From Salisediminibacterium halotolerans (GTDB taxonomy: Bacteria; Bacillota; Bacilli; Bacillales; Salisediminibacteriaceae): a DNA stretch of 64,000 nucleotides. The position numbers were made by a program, and so were the translations under genes. The notes below the pieces were generated by a model. That model had not been told where the DNA came from, did no database searches, and worked only from the letters and a program-made list of their open reading frames with translations. The stretch is from positions 186,001 to 250,000 of the forward strand of contig NZ_RKQQ01000004.1 in assembly GCF_003814815.1 (NCBI RefSeq), written 5' to 3'. Positions 43,715 to 51,006 of this stretch are shown here, piece after piece. The first letter of the stretch is position 1. Every line of letters begins with the position of its first letter.

Positions 43715-44812
43715 ATGATGCTTGAACGGTTTTTGTTTAAACGCATACAGGAGCGGACGATGATCCGAATCAGCGAGAGCAGGTGTTTGCGTCAGCGTCA
43801 CAAGGAGAATGCCTGCACGGCATGTGTGGATGAATGTCCGCACAATGCACTGGAGATCGACGGCCGTGCGGTCAAGTTTAACAGTGAACAATGCCGTGAC
43901 TGTCATTTTTGTGTTCATGTATGCCCGACGGATGCTGTCTTTTATGAAGCTGAAATGATGAGCAAATACGAAAGACGGATTTTACAGCGGGACAAGGTTA
44001 CTTTTACATGCCGCGAACAAGCCGATTCAGACGGCAACGACGTCGTTTTGCCTTGTTTGAAATGGCTGAGTCCGGAATGGCTGATGATGACTGAACTGCA
44101 TAATAAAGCGAAAGAGGTGTATTGTGATCCCGGCATATGCTCGTCGTGCTCTGTCAGCTGGGATCCGGAAGAAGGCTTAAGCTGGCTGAAGGACTGGAAT
44201 CGCCTTTCCTATACAGATGATACAGAACTGATTGATAAAGCTTTTGATAAATCCGGTAAGAAAAGAGCGTATAACCGGAGAGAACTGTTTCAAATGACAT
44301 CGGTGCAGACAAAACAAGAAATCGGTGATTTATTTATCGATTCTTACACCGAGGAACCGTCGCTGCAAAAGAAAATTCCGCAAACGGAAAAACAAACGTA
44401 CGCGGCTGCTTATTTGTATAAAGTCGACGCAGACAGCGGCGAAAATGATGCGGATATTGCCAAGCGGATGACAAGCGGAGAAATCAGCTTGAAAGCTCCC
44501 TCATCTTCTTGGGATTTGCTCACAGCCGTTTGTCCGACTGGAGCGATCATCCGCGAGGATACCGCGGACCGTGCCGACTTATATGCAGATCCATCAAGGT
44601 GTGTTGCTTGTGATATTTGCAGTCTGGCGGCAGAAGAAGTGACAATCAAGTCTTTGGATACTGTCGGCAAGTTCAGCCGGCCGATTCTTCTGCAAACGTT
44701 AGAGATGGACGATTGTCCTGCCTGCGGCGGAAAGAAAGAGCGAAGCCGGACGAAATGTCCGGACTGTGAAATGAAAGAAGAGAAAAAACGCGCGTTATTA
44801 GCCGATTGGTAA
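43715..44812 (+). CDS. Multi-cluster Fe-S protein with C-terminal zinc-ribbon-like motif
   Basis: A 365-residue soluble protein. The N-terminus is a ferredoxin-like pair of clusters (about 24-80), visible as CTACVDECPHNAL and CRDCHFCVHVCPTDAV. A middle part holds isolated Cys residues (CREQ, PCLKW, CDPGICSSCSVSW). Later come AVCPTGAI and CVACDICSLAAEEV, which look like a rearranged third cluster, and the end has CPACGG and CPDCEM, as in a small zinc ribbon. It is likely an electron carrier in the cytoplasm, partner unknown. GAAGGGGGGG precedes two adjacent ATGs; I use 43715. Confidence 0.75.
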   Translation: MMLERFLFKRIQERTMIRISESRCLRQRHKENACTACVDECPHNALEIDGRAVKFNSEQCRDCHFCVHVCPTDAVFYEAEMMSKYERRILQRDKVTFTCREQADSDGNDVVLPCLKWLSPEWLMMTELHNKAKEVYCDPGICSSCSVSWDPEEGLSWLKDWNRLSYTDDTELIDKAFDKSGKKRAYNRRELFQMTSVQTKQEIGDLFIDSYTEEPSLQKKIPQTEKQTYAAAYLYKVDADSGENDADIAKRMTSGEISLKAPSSSWDLLTAVCPTGAIIREDTADRADLYADPSRCVACDICSLAAEEVTIKSLDTVGKFSRPILLQTLEMDDCPACGGKKERSRTKCPDCEMKEEKKRALLADW

Positions 44813-44881
44813 CTCTTAATGCTTTATGCTAAGATCCAATTACAACTGTGAAGAGATAAAGAAAAGAAAGGGACGACACTT

Positions 44882-45631
44882 ATGCTGCGCACGGCTGTTT
44901 GGTTTGTCTATTTTGCGAGCTATTTGGTCGCGGTGCTTCCAAAGCTTTGGAAGGCGAAGCGGCTGAAACAAAAAGACATCAACGATTATCACGATTATAT
45001 CCACATCACCGCAAAAAACTGGTCGTCACGTTTAATTAAACTTGCCGGCGGAACGGTGCATGTCAACGGAGCAGCAAATATCCCAAAAGATGAACCGGTG
45101 CTGTTCGTTGCCAATCATCAGGGAAACTTTGATATTCCGGTGCTGCTTGCACACACAGGCAGAAAAATCGGCTTTATATCGAAAATGGAAGTGAAAAAAA
45201 TTCCGCTGATTCGTGCTTGGATGGAGCACCTGGACTGCGTATTTATTGACCGGAAAAACCGCCGGCAAGCGATCGGCGCCTTGCTTGAAGGAGCTGAAAA
45301 ACTCGAGGGCGGCAGAAGTCTCATAATCTTTCCGGAAGGAACGAGAAGTAAAGGCGGACCGGTCAACACGTTTAAAAAAGGCAGCTTCAAAATGGCGGAA
45401 AAGTCGAAAGCGACGATTGTTCCTGTTGCTATTGAAGGCACCTATACAATGATGGAGGCAAATGAAAACCACATCATCACCCCCGGCGAAGTTCAGGTAA
45501 CTTTTTTAGAGCCGATCCGGATCCATCAATATGATGCAAACGTTAAGAGTGAAGAACTGGCATCGGCGAGCGAAGCGGCCATTGCTGTAAAGTTGGCTGG
45601 GTTGCACCCAGATGCAGAAAGTGCAGAATAA
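44882..45631 (+). CDS. plsC: 1-acyl-sn-glycerol-3-phosphate acyltransferase
   Basis: A 249-residue acyltransferase for phosphatidic acid synthesis at the membrane. The catalytic NHx4D motif is NHQGNFD (His79, Asp84), and the phosphate-binding motif is FPEGTRSKGG (about 150-159). A hydrophobic N-terminus (about 4-22) anchors it. It is about 50 residues longer than Bacillus subtilis PlsC, mostly at the two ends. A terminator begins at its stop codon. Confidence 0.9.
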   Translation: MLRTAVWFVYFASYLVAVLPKLWKAKRLKQKDINDYHDYIHITAKNWSSRLIKLAGGTVHVNGAANIPKDEPVLFVANHQGNFDIPVLLAHTGRKIGFISKMEVKKIPLIRAWMEHLDCVFIDRKNRRQAIGALLEGAEKLEGGRSLIIFPEGTRSKGGPVNTFKKGSFKMAEKSKATIVPVAIEGTYTMMEANENHIITPGEVQVTFLEPIRIHQYDANVKSEELASASEAAIAVKLAGLHPDAESAE

Positions 45632-45657
45632 AACGCTCGTCTATGCGAGCGTTTTTA
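45631..45657 (+). terminator. plsC terminator
   Basis: AAACGCTCG and CGAGCGTTT pair around TCTATG, followed by Ts. Confidence 0.85.
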
Positions 45658-45659
45658 TG

Positions 45660-45688
45660 TATAATAGAAATGAATGAACATTCAATCA
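45660..45688 (+). promoter_or_regulatory. Promoter with FadR-like operator upstream of the SCP2 gene
   Basis: A perfect -10 TATAAT (45660-45665) is followed by TGAATGAACATTCAATCA (45671-45688). The latter fits the Bacillus FadR (YsiA) site TGAATGAnTAnTCATTCA at 14 of 16 fixed positions and covers the likely start of transcription. Confidence 0.6.
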
Positions 45689-45708
45689 TTATATGGCGGG
45701 GTGAGAAT

Positions 45709-46044
45709 ATGGCTGTGCAGGCAACCTTTGAAAAACTGACGGCAAAAATGAATACAGATCCGGCGCCGATCGAACAGCTTTCATATGTTTATCAATTTGA
45801 CCTTACCGGTTCAGAATCTGGCACATACCAGCTGAAGATCGATCGCGGAGAAGTGACGTATACGACAGGTGTGAAGTGGGAGCCGAGGTTAACGCTAAAA
45901 TTGAGCGACGATCATTTTATCCAGTTAGCAAACGACGATTTAAACCCGACAATGGCTTATATGAAAGGGCAATTAAAAGTGGACGGCGACATCGGACATG
46001 CGCTGAAGTTTCATCAATTAATTAAAAAATACCAAGATGACTGA
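45709..46044 (+). CDS. SCP2 sterol-carrier-domain protein
   Basis: A 111-residue SCP2-fold protein. YQLKIDRGEVTYTTGVKWEPRLTLKLSDDHFIQLANDDLNPTMAYMKGQLKVDGDIGHALKFHQL covers the conserved ligand-pocket region. Such small proteins bind fatty acyl chains or other lipids. GGGGTGAG precedes ATG 45709; the longer frame from 45643 runs through the plsC terminator. A FadR-like operator upstream suggests control by long-chain acyl-CoA. Confidence 0.85.
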   Translation: MAVQATFEKLTAKMNTDPAPIEQLSYVYQFDLTGSESGTYQLKIDRGEVTYTTGVKWEPRLTLKLSDDHFIQLANDDLNPTMAYMKGQLKVDGDIGHALKFHQLIKKYQDD

Positions 46045-46047
46045 TAG

Positions 46048-46079
46048 AAAACCGGCCCCGCATTCGCGGGAGCCGGTTT
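46048..46079 (+). terminator. SCP2 gene terminator hairpin
   Basis: AAACCGGC and GCCGGTTT with an inner CCGC/GCGG stem. The T tract after it is short. Confidence 0.65.
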
Positions 46080-46081
46080 AG

Positions 46082-46133
46082 CGTAACACACTCGATGTGT
46101 GTTTTTTCACATGTTTTGTTATGCTGTGTTACG
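46082..46133. terminator. Inverted-repeat hairpin between the SCP2 and FbpB-like genes
   Basis: CGTAACACA and TGTGTTACG bracket 34 bases. A nested CACACTCGATGTGTG followed by six Ts could end forward transcripts, and the large hairpin overlaps the stop of the reverse-strand gene. Confidence 0.5.
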
Positions 46134-46269
46134 AATTCTCAGCTAATTCTTTCTCGTATTTTTGGTCAATCCGCTCTTCAATCTTAGACATTGCTTGATC
46201 ATCTTTTAATATTTCAGCTTTATTCTCTTTCACGAGCTCATCGAAGCTTTTTTGTATGCGCCGTCCCAT
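46129..46269 (-). CDS. FbpB-like small basic protein (46 aa)
   Basis: A 46-residue peptide beginning MGRRIQKSFDELVKENKAEI and continuing LKDDQAMSKIEERIDQKYEKE. The pattern SFxxLVxENKxEILKDxxAMxKIEERI fits the Fur-regulated basic protein FbpB family, in which the B. subtilis member works with the FsrA small RNA in iron sparing. AAGGGTGATG is a good ribosome site for ATG 46269. The assignment rests on my recall of the family pattern. I see no convincing Fur box upstream; ACAAT-n4-ATTGT (around 46302-46316) is the nearest palindrome. Confidence 0.72.
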   Translation of the reverse strand: MGRRIQKSFDELVKENKAEILKDDQAMSKIEERIDQKYEKELAENS

Positions 46270-46399
46270 CAAGTCATCACCCTTTAATCAAAATTTTCTA
46301 ACAATTACGATTGTAAAGGTTTTCACATAGGCTGTCGAGCAAAAGCCTTTACAATTTTATGAACAATTGCAAAGAAGCCGTAAAAAAGGATGGGAAATC

Positions 46400-47374
46400 A
46401 TGATGGAATTACCGCTGATTAAAAAAACAGCTCAAATAAGGCAAATGACGCTGCCGACACCTTTTCTCGTCGGGCCTGTCAACACGTACCTCATCTGGTC
46501 AGATGCGCTCGTGCTGATTGATACAGGGCCGAAAACCGAGGAAGCCCGAGGGCAGCTGCTGCGCCGGTTACGCGAAATGAACTTACGGCCTAAAGATATT
46601 GACCGTGTGATTTTAACTCATCATCATCCGGATCATATCGGGATGACGCACGTATTTCAAGAACATGCTGACATTATCGGTCATCCGAAAATAGAGCCTT
46701 GGCTCCGTAAAGATATGAGTTTTTTTGAAGAAAGAAGAAAATTTTTTGCCGGATTTTATCGTCAGCACGGTATGCCGGAAAACTGGATTCAAGATATCGA
46801 ACAAGGAAACCGTTATTATATGAAGTACACAGAAGAAAATCGCTTTGATGGCTCGTTGCAAGAAGGCGATGAGATCGACGGGTTGCCGGGATGGCGGGTA
46901 ATCGAGACGCCTGGTCATGCCGAGACGCATATTTCGCTATGGAACGAAAGAGGCGGGACGATGATCGCCGGCGATCATTTAATTGGGCATATTTCCTCGA
47001 ATGCGATCTTAGAAGCTCCTTATGAGAAAAACGAACCGCGCCCAAAAACATTGCTGAAATACCGTGATGCGATGAAAAAATGCCGCGGAGCTGCGATCGT
47101 TTATCCGGGTCACGGTGAAGATATTACCGAACCGGACCGATTAATCGATGAACGTTTGCACGAACAGACGAGTAAAGCAGCTGTTTTTAAAAAATGGCTT
47201 GAAGAAAAGGAAAAGACGGCTTTTGAAGTCTGTCAACAGATGTATCCGAAAATGTACAGCAAGCAGCCGGCGCTGACATTTTCAGAAACGCTCGGACACT
47301 TCGACTTGCTTGAGGAACTTGGCGAAATCACATCGCGAGAAGAAAACGGGAGAATCTGGTACAAAAGCGTTTAA
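46400..47374 (+). CDS. MBL-fold metallo-hydrolase
   Basis: A 324-residue metallo-beta-lactamase-fold hydrolase. The two-metal site is THHHPDH (His74, His76, Asp78, His79), with later ligands in ETPGHAETH, GDHL and YPGHGE. The long C-terminal helical extension (about 250-324) resembles the RNase Z/LACTB2-like group. Substrate unknown. AAGGATGGG supports ATG 46400 or 46403. It is divergent from the FbpB-like gene. Confidence 0.88.
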   Translation: MMELPLIKKTAQIRQMTLPTPFLVGPVNTYLIWSDALVLIDTGPKTEEARGQLLRRLREMNLRPKDIDRVILTHHHPDHIGMTHVFQEHADIIGHPKIEPWLRKDMSFFEERRKFFAGFYRQHGMPENWIQDIEQGNRYYMKYTEENRFDGSLQEGDEIDGLPGWRVIETPGHAETHISLWNERGGTMIAGDHLIGHISSNAILEAPYEKNEPRPKTLLKYRDAMKKCRGAAIVYPGHGEDITEPDRLIDERLHEQTSKAAVFKKWLEEKEKTAFEVCQQMYPKMYSKQPALTFSETLGHFDLLEELGEITSREENGRIWYKSV

Positions 47375-47450
47375 CCGTGAACGGATTATTGGTAAAATGA
47401 TAGACAGGCATAATGGAGGAAACTATAAGAACGGAAGGGAGCTGGAAAAC

Positions 47451-47843
47451 ATGAACACAAAACAATGGGTAATCGGCGGCTCGCTGATCGGTTTAGCTGC
47501 CGGGAGCATTTTTGTTGCTTCAAACAAACAAGCTCGCAATACAGTTGCAGAATGGGCGGGGACGACGAAACATTGGACGAACGTAATTAGCGAAAATCGC
47601 GAGGAAGTTATCAATCAGCTCCGTCAATCGAGCGAGCGGATCCAAACGATCGTTGAAGAAGCTTCCAAAGATGTAGAACAGATTATGGAATCGACGCAAA
47701 GTATGAAAGGCCATATATACCAGCTGCTTGATGCTGTGCAGGACTCTTATGATGAAGTCAAAACAGTTAAAGCGAAACTGGAATCGCCGCAAATGCAGCA
47801 AGAATCATTGCCATCCGGTGCTGAAGAACAGAGCAGTCAATAA
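47451..47843 (+). CDS. YtxH-domain protein
   Basis: A 130-residue protein with a short N-terminal hydrophobic helix (WVIGGSLIGLAAGSIFVAS) and a long alpha-helical, coiled-coil-prone remainder (QSSERIQTIVEEASKDVEQIMESTQSM). This is the YtxH/gas-vesicle-like small stress protein layout. Function is not established. ATG 47451 follows GAAGGGAGC. Its terminator carries repeat copy D. Confidence 0.78.
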   Translation: MNTKQWVIGGSLIGLAAGSIFVASNKQARNTVAEWAGTTKHWTNVISENREEVINQLRQSSERIQTIVEEASKDVEQIMESTQSMKGHIYQLLDAVQDSYDEVKTVKAKLESPQMQQESLPSGAEEQSSQ

Positions 47844-47850
47844 TCAATCC

Positions 47851-47877
47851 GAAAAACCCCGCATAAGCGGGGTTTTT
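47851..47877 (+). terminator. ytxH-like gene terminator, left duplicate at repeat copy D
   Basis: AAAACCCCGC and GCGGGGTTTT pair around ATAA, and the T run passes into CAGGTTGTAG, the repeat end. Confidence 0.85.
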
Positions 47878-48298
47878 CAGGTTGTAGACAAACGATTATT
47901 TTGACGTAAGCCACGCAACCGCTAACCTCCGCTTGCCCCGGGCAAGGACTCAGCTAGGATTCGGCGGTCTAAGACCGCCGAATCCGGATCTTCGTCGCTT
48001 GCTTTCCCGGAGGCGTCGGAGGAGTGGATGCATGGCTTCTTTTTCATTAATATACTCGCTTCAAAAAAGAGGATGATCCAGCATCCCGGCTTTTTCCTGC
48101 GGGATAGCGAGACAGACGAGACCCTGCAGGGCAAGCCCGAAGCGGCTCGGCGCTCGCCCGCGGACTAGTAAGACACGGCGAAGTCTTTTTGAGCCGATGT
48201 CGCAGTGATACCTTCAGGTGAAAGAAGCCGGACGATGCGTAGTCATCCGTTCCTTTTAATAGGACATCGATCGATGTCATGACTTTGTCAACACTCTG
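47877..48298 (+). mobile_element. Terminator-associated repeat, full copy D (422 bp)
   Basis: Ends TCAGGTTGTAGACAAA (47877-47892) and TTTGTCAACACTCTG (48284-48298). The hairpin GCGGTCT/AGACCGC (around 47966-47982) keeps pairing while differing in sequence from copy C. GACATC and GATGTC pair beside the right end. A 2-bp deletion (GGGCAAGCCC against GGGCATAAGCCC) breaks the frame open in the other copies. The locus's own hairpin flanks both sides. Confidence 0.88.
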
Positions 48299-48327
48299 AA
48301 AACCCCGCATAAGCGGGGTTTTATTTT
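48299..48327 (+). terminator. Terminator, right duplicate at repeat copy D
   Basis: The same AAAACCCCGC/GCGGGGTTTT stem as at 47851, here with a longer T-rich tail (TTTTATTTTTT). Confidence 0.85.
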
Positions 48328-48392
48328 TTGAAGTTTAATCCATTTCAAAACGGGTTACATTCACACTAGACAAGAAATTAGGAGGAATCCAC

Positions 48393-49187
48393 ATGGCACT
48401 GACTAACGAAATACAAGAACTGAAAAACATTCAATGCGATGACAAGTGTATTTTTACGCTATATCTGAATACGGACCCTGCCAACCCGGATAAGCAGAGC
48501 GGTGAGTGGAAAATTGAATTGAAAAACGGGCTTAAACGTATTACGGAGTATTTAGATGCATCTGGTGACAAAGATCAGAAAAAAGCATTTAAGACAATCA
48601 GCGATAAAGTGAATAAGGAAATTGAAGAAAACCGCACATCTCTGCAAAAAAGCGTCGTAATTTTTGCGTCCGAAGAAAAAGATTTATGGAGTGTGCACTT
48701 CTTGCAAATACCGGTGGAAACAAGCTTTCATTGGGAATCTTATCCCGTGCTTGACCAGTTAAAAGAATTAGAAGAAACGCACCCGCGCAGCGCAATTGTG
48801 CTTCCGAACATGGATGAAGTGCGAGTTCTCGACACTGCCCTCGGTGAGGTTCATTCAGAGCTCGTGTATACGTTCGATTCCGGTAAGGAAGAATGGTCGC
48901 TGCATGAAGGGCTCGGTTCTGCAGACCGAACCGCTTCAAGCGCCACGCACGTAGATAAATTCCAGACAAGATTTAAAGAAAACATGTCACGGTTTTATCG
49001 CGATCTGGCGACGAAAGTTGAGAAAATGAAGAAAAAATACGGCTGGCATGATATTCACATCGTCGGCGAATCCGATCAGGCGAATACGTTCAAAAACGCC
49101 ATGCAAAAAGAGCCGGAATCGGTTACGTATAAAAACTTGAACGAAGCGAAAAACGATAAAATTCTCAGTGAAGTATTTTCAAAATAA
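48393..49187 (+). CDS. Bacterial eRF1-like protein (baeRF family 10, VLRF1-related)
   Basis: A 264-residue soluble protein that resembles the bacterial release-factor-like baeRF/VLRF1 group. It starts with CIFTLYLNTDPANPDKQSGEWKIELKNGLKRI, then VVIFASEEKDLWSVHFLQIPVETSFHWESYPVLDQL, and has the AIVLPNMDEVRVLDTALGEV segment typical of this group. Related eukaryotic proteins (Vms1) act in ribosome quality control; the bacterial role is unproven. AGGAGGAATCC precedes the ATG. It follows repeat copy D in the same direction. Confidence 0.78.
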   Translation: MALTNEIQELKNIQCDDKCIFTLYLNTDPANPDKQSGEWKIELKNGLKRITEYLDASGDKDQKKAFKTISDKVNKEIEENRTSLQKSVVIFASEEKDLWSVHFLQIPVETSFHWESYPVLDQLKELEETHPRSAIVLPNMDEVRVLDTALGEVHSELVYTFDSGKEEWSLHEGLGSADRTASSATHVDKFQTRFKENMSRFYRDLATKVEKMKKKYGWHDIHIVGESDQANTFKNAMQKEPESVTYKNLNEAKNDKILSEVFSK

Positions 49188-49200
49188 ATGTTAAATCGAA

Positions 49201-49236
49201 AAAGCTTGCCGTCAATGTTTCTGGCGGCAAGTTTTT
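49201..49236. terminator. Bidirectional terminator between the baeRF-like and MFS genes
   Basis: CTTGCCG and CGGCAAG form the outer stem with a partly paired interior, followed by TTTTTT. On the other strand it closes the MFS gene. Confidence 0.75.
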
Positions 49237-50435
49237 TATGCGGCGTTTTCCAGTTGCGTATGTGTGCGGATGCGAAAGATAACCCCGGCAATAAACAAGA
49301 GAAACAGCATGCCGGAGAGAGAATAATAGACAGCGCCTTGACCGACGAGTCCGATCATAACACCGCCGACGACCGGTCCGATCATGCTTCCGGAAGCGAA
49401 CATGACGGCCGTCATCACACTGCCTGTTGGAAGCAAAGAAGCAGGGACTAAGTCGGCTAAATAAGCTACTCCGAGCGAATAAAGAGAGCCCAGCAGCATT
49501 CCCGTGATGACAAACAGGCTGAACAGCACAATAAGGTTTTGCTCCGCCCAAGACATGGAGAAAAACAGTACGGATCCGACAGATAACAGCACCAGCAAAA
49601 CGTTGCTTCGTCCGAATTTGTCACTGAGAATACCGAGCGGGAGCTGAGTGATCAGGCTTCCGAAAACAAAAGAGGGGAGCAGAAACACAGTGACGAAATC
49701 AAGATCAATCCCCATCCGGATCGCATAAACCGGGTAATTCCCGTGCAGCGAAGCTTCCATATAGCCGAAGGCAAATCCCGGAAGAAGGGCAAACCACGCG
49801 AGTTTTAACACGCTGGCATAACGCCCGAATGTATTTAAATTTTGCGCCGTTTCAAAGTCTGCAGCAGGATACTCGTTTTTTAACAAAAGCATGAAGCCGA
49901 GAGCAATTAAACTTGACCCGGCTGCAATAATAAACGGTAAATAATCATTAAACGCCAGCAGACGGGTCATCATCGGTCCGATTCCGAACCCGAGACCGAA
50001 AGCAAGGCCGTAAATGGCAAGCTGACGTCCCCGGGTTGAAGGGGCAGCTGTCGTGCTGATCCAGACTTGTGTAGAAAAGTGGATTAAATTATCGGCAATC
50101 CCGACGATAATCCGCAGGAAAAACCAAAACCAAAACGCTTGCCAAACAGGAAAGAGAAGTAAGGAAACGCCGACTAAAACAAGCCCGATCAAAATAATCG
50201 GTTTATAGCCGTATTTTCTCACGGGCTGTTCGATAAACGGAGATATTAAAATAATCCCGATATACAAAGCGGCAGCGTTCAGGCCGTTCGCGGAGGAAGA
50301 GATGCCTGCGCCTTCGAGCATGACAGCTAATACCGGAAGCAGCATGCCTTGTGAAAAGCCGGCAATCATAACCATTCCGACGAGTGTCCAATACCGGTAT
50401 ATCGGATTGTTAGACGGTTGTTGAGTTTGTGTCAC
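49236..50435 (-). CDS. MFS transporter
   Basis: A 399-residue protein with twelve predicted helices. The cytoplasmic loop motif appears as QPVRKYGYKPIILIGLVLVG between helices 2 and 3 and as GILSDKFGRSNVLLVLLSVG in the second half. It is a drug-efflux-like member without an assignable substrate. The start is GTG 50435, with AAAGGAGCC upstream. Convergent with the baeRF-like gene. Confidence 0.87.
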   Translation of the reverse strand: MTQTQQPSNNPIYRYWTLVGMVMIAGFSQGMLLPVLAVMLEGAGISSSANGLNAAALYIGIILISPFIEQPVRKYGYKPIILIGLVLVGVSLLLFPVWQAFWFWFFLRIIVGIADNLIHFSTQVWISTTAAPSTRGRQLAIYGLAFGLGFGIGPMMTRLLAFNDYLPFIIAAGSSLIALGFMLLLKNEYPAADFETAQNLNTFGRYASVLKLAWFALLPGFAFGYMEASLHGNYPVYAIRMGIDLDFVTVFLLPSFVFGSLITQLPLGILSDKFGRSNVLLVLLSVGSVLFFSMSWAEQNLIVLFSLFVITGMLLGSLYSLGVAYLADLVPASLLPTGSVMTAVMFASGSMIGPVVGGVMIGLVGQGAVYYSLSGMLFLLFIAGVIFRIRTHTQLENAA

Positions 50436-50581
50436 GTCATCGGCTCCTTTGAATCAGAAAATGGCTTGCGCACTATATTGTAACGCGTCTCGAAATAATT
50501 GCAATCATAATTGTTGAATCATGATGCGCTGAGTGTTTAAACTCATAATACAGTGAACAGAAAAAGAAAGGGATGACAGGT

Positions 50582-50971
50582 ATGAAATTTACGTATAATC
50601 ACAACGAAGGTTTTGAAACCGATACAGAATTCGGCAAGATGACGATTTCCGGGAATGAAGAAAAAGGATACCGTCCTTATCAAATGATGGTCGGATCGAT
50701 TGCCGTATGCAGCGCTTCAGTGCTGAAAAAAGTGCTGGAGAAGAAACGGTTTACAGTTGAAGACATCTCGGTTGAAGCAGATGTCGAACGCGATGAGCAA
50801 AACGCGAACAAATTGACAAAAATTGCCTTGCATTTCACCGTGATCAGCTCGGACATTGAGGATACGAAATTAGCTAAAGCAGTTGAAACAGCTCATAAAC
50901 ATTGCCCGATGGCGCGCACAGTTGAAGACGCGGTTGAAATAACGGAAACGTACGAACTGAAACAAGCGTAA
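50582..50971 (+). CDS. OsmC-family protein
   Basis: A 129-residue OsmC/Ohr-fold protein. The two redox cysteines are Cys43 in SIAVCSASV and Cys108 in HKHCPMARTVEDAV. Members reduce organic hydroperoxides or respond to thiol stress; this branch (YhfA-like) is less well studied. GAAAGGG fits ATG 50582 better than ATG 50573. The MATE gene follows 35 bp later on the same strand. Confidence 0.88.
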   Translation: MKFTYNHNEGFETDTEFGKMTISGNEEKGYRPYQMMVGSIAVCSASVLKKVLEKKRFTVEDISVEADVERDEQNANKLTKIALHFTVISSDIEDTKLAKAVETAHKHCPMARTVEDAVEITETYELKQA

Positions 50972-51006
50972 GCTTTTGTTCTCAAGGGCAAAGAAGGAGG
51001 CCGGCT

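Noticed and set aside
47877-48298. Integron attC or CRISPR array
   Set aside because: The copies are dispersed kilobases apart inside terminators of unrelated genes; there is no integrase, cas gene or regular spacer pattern.
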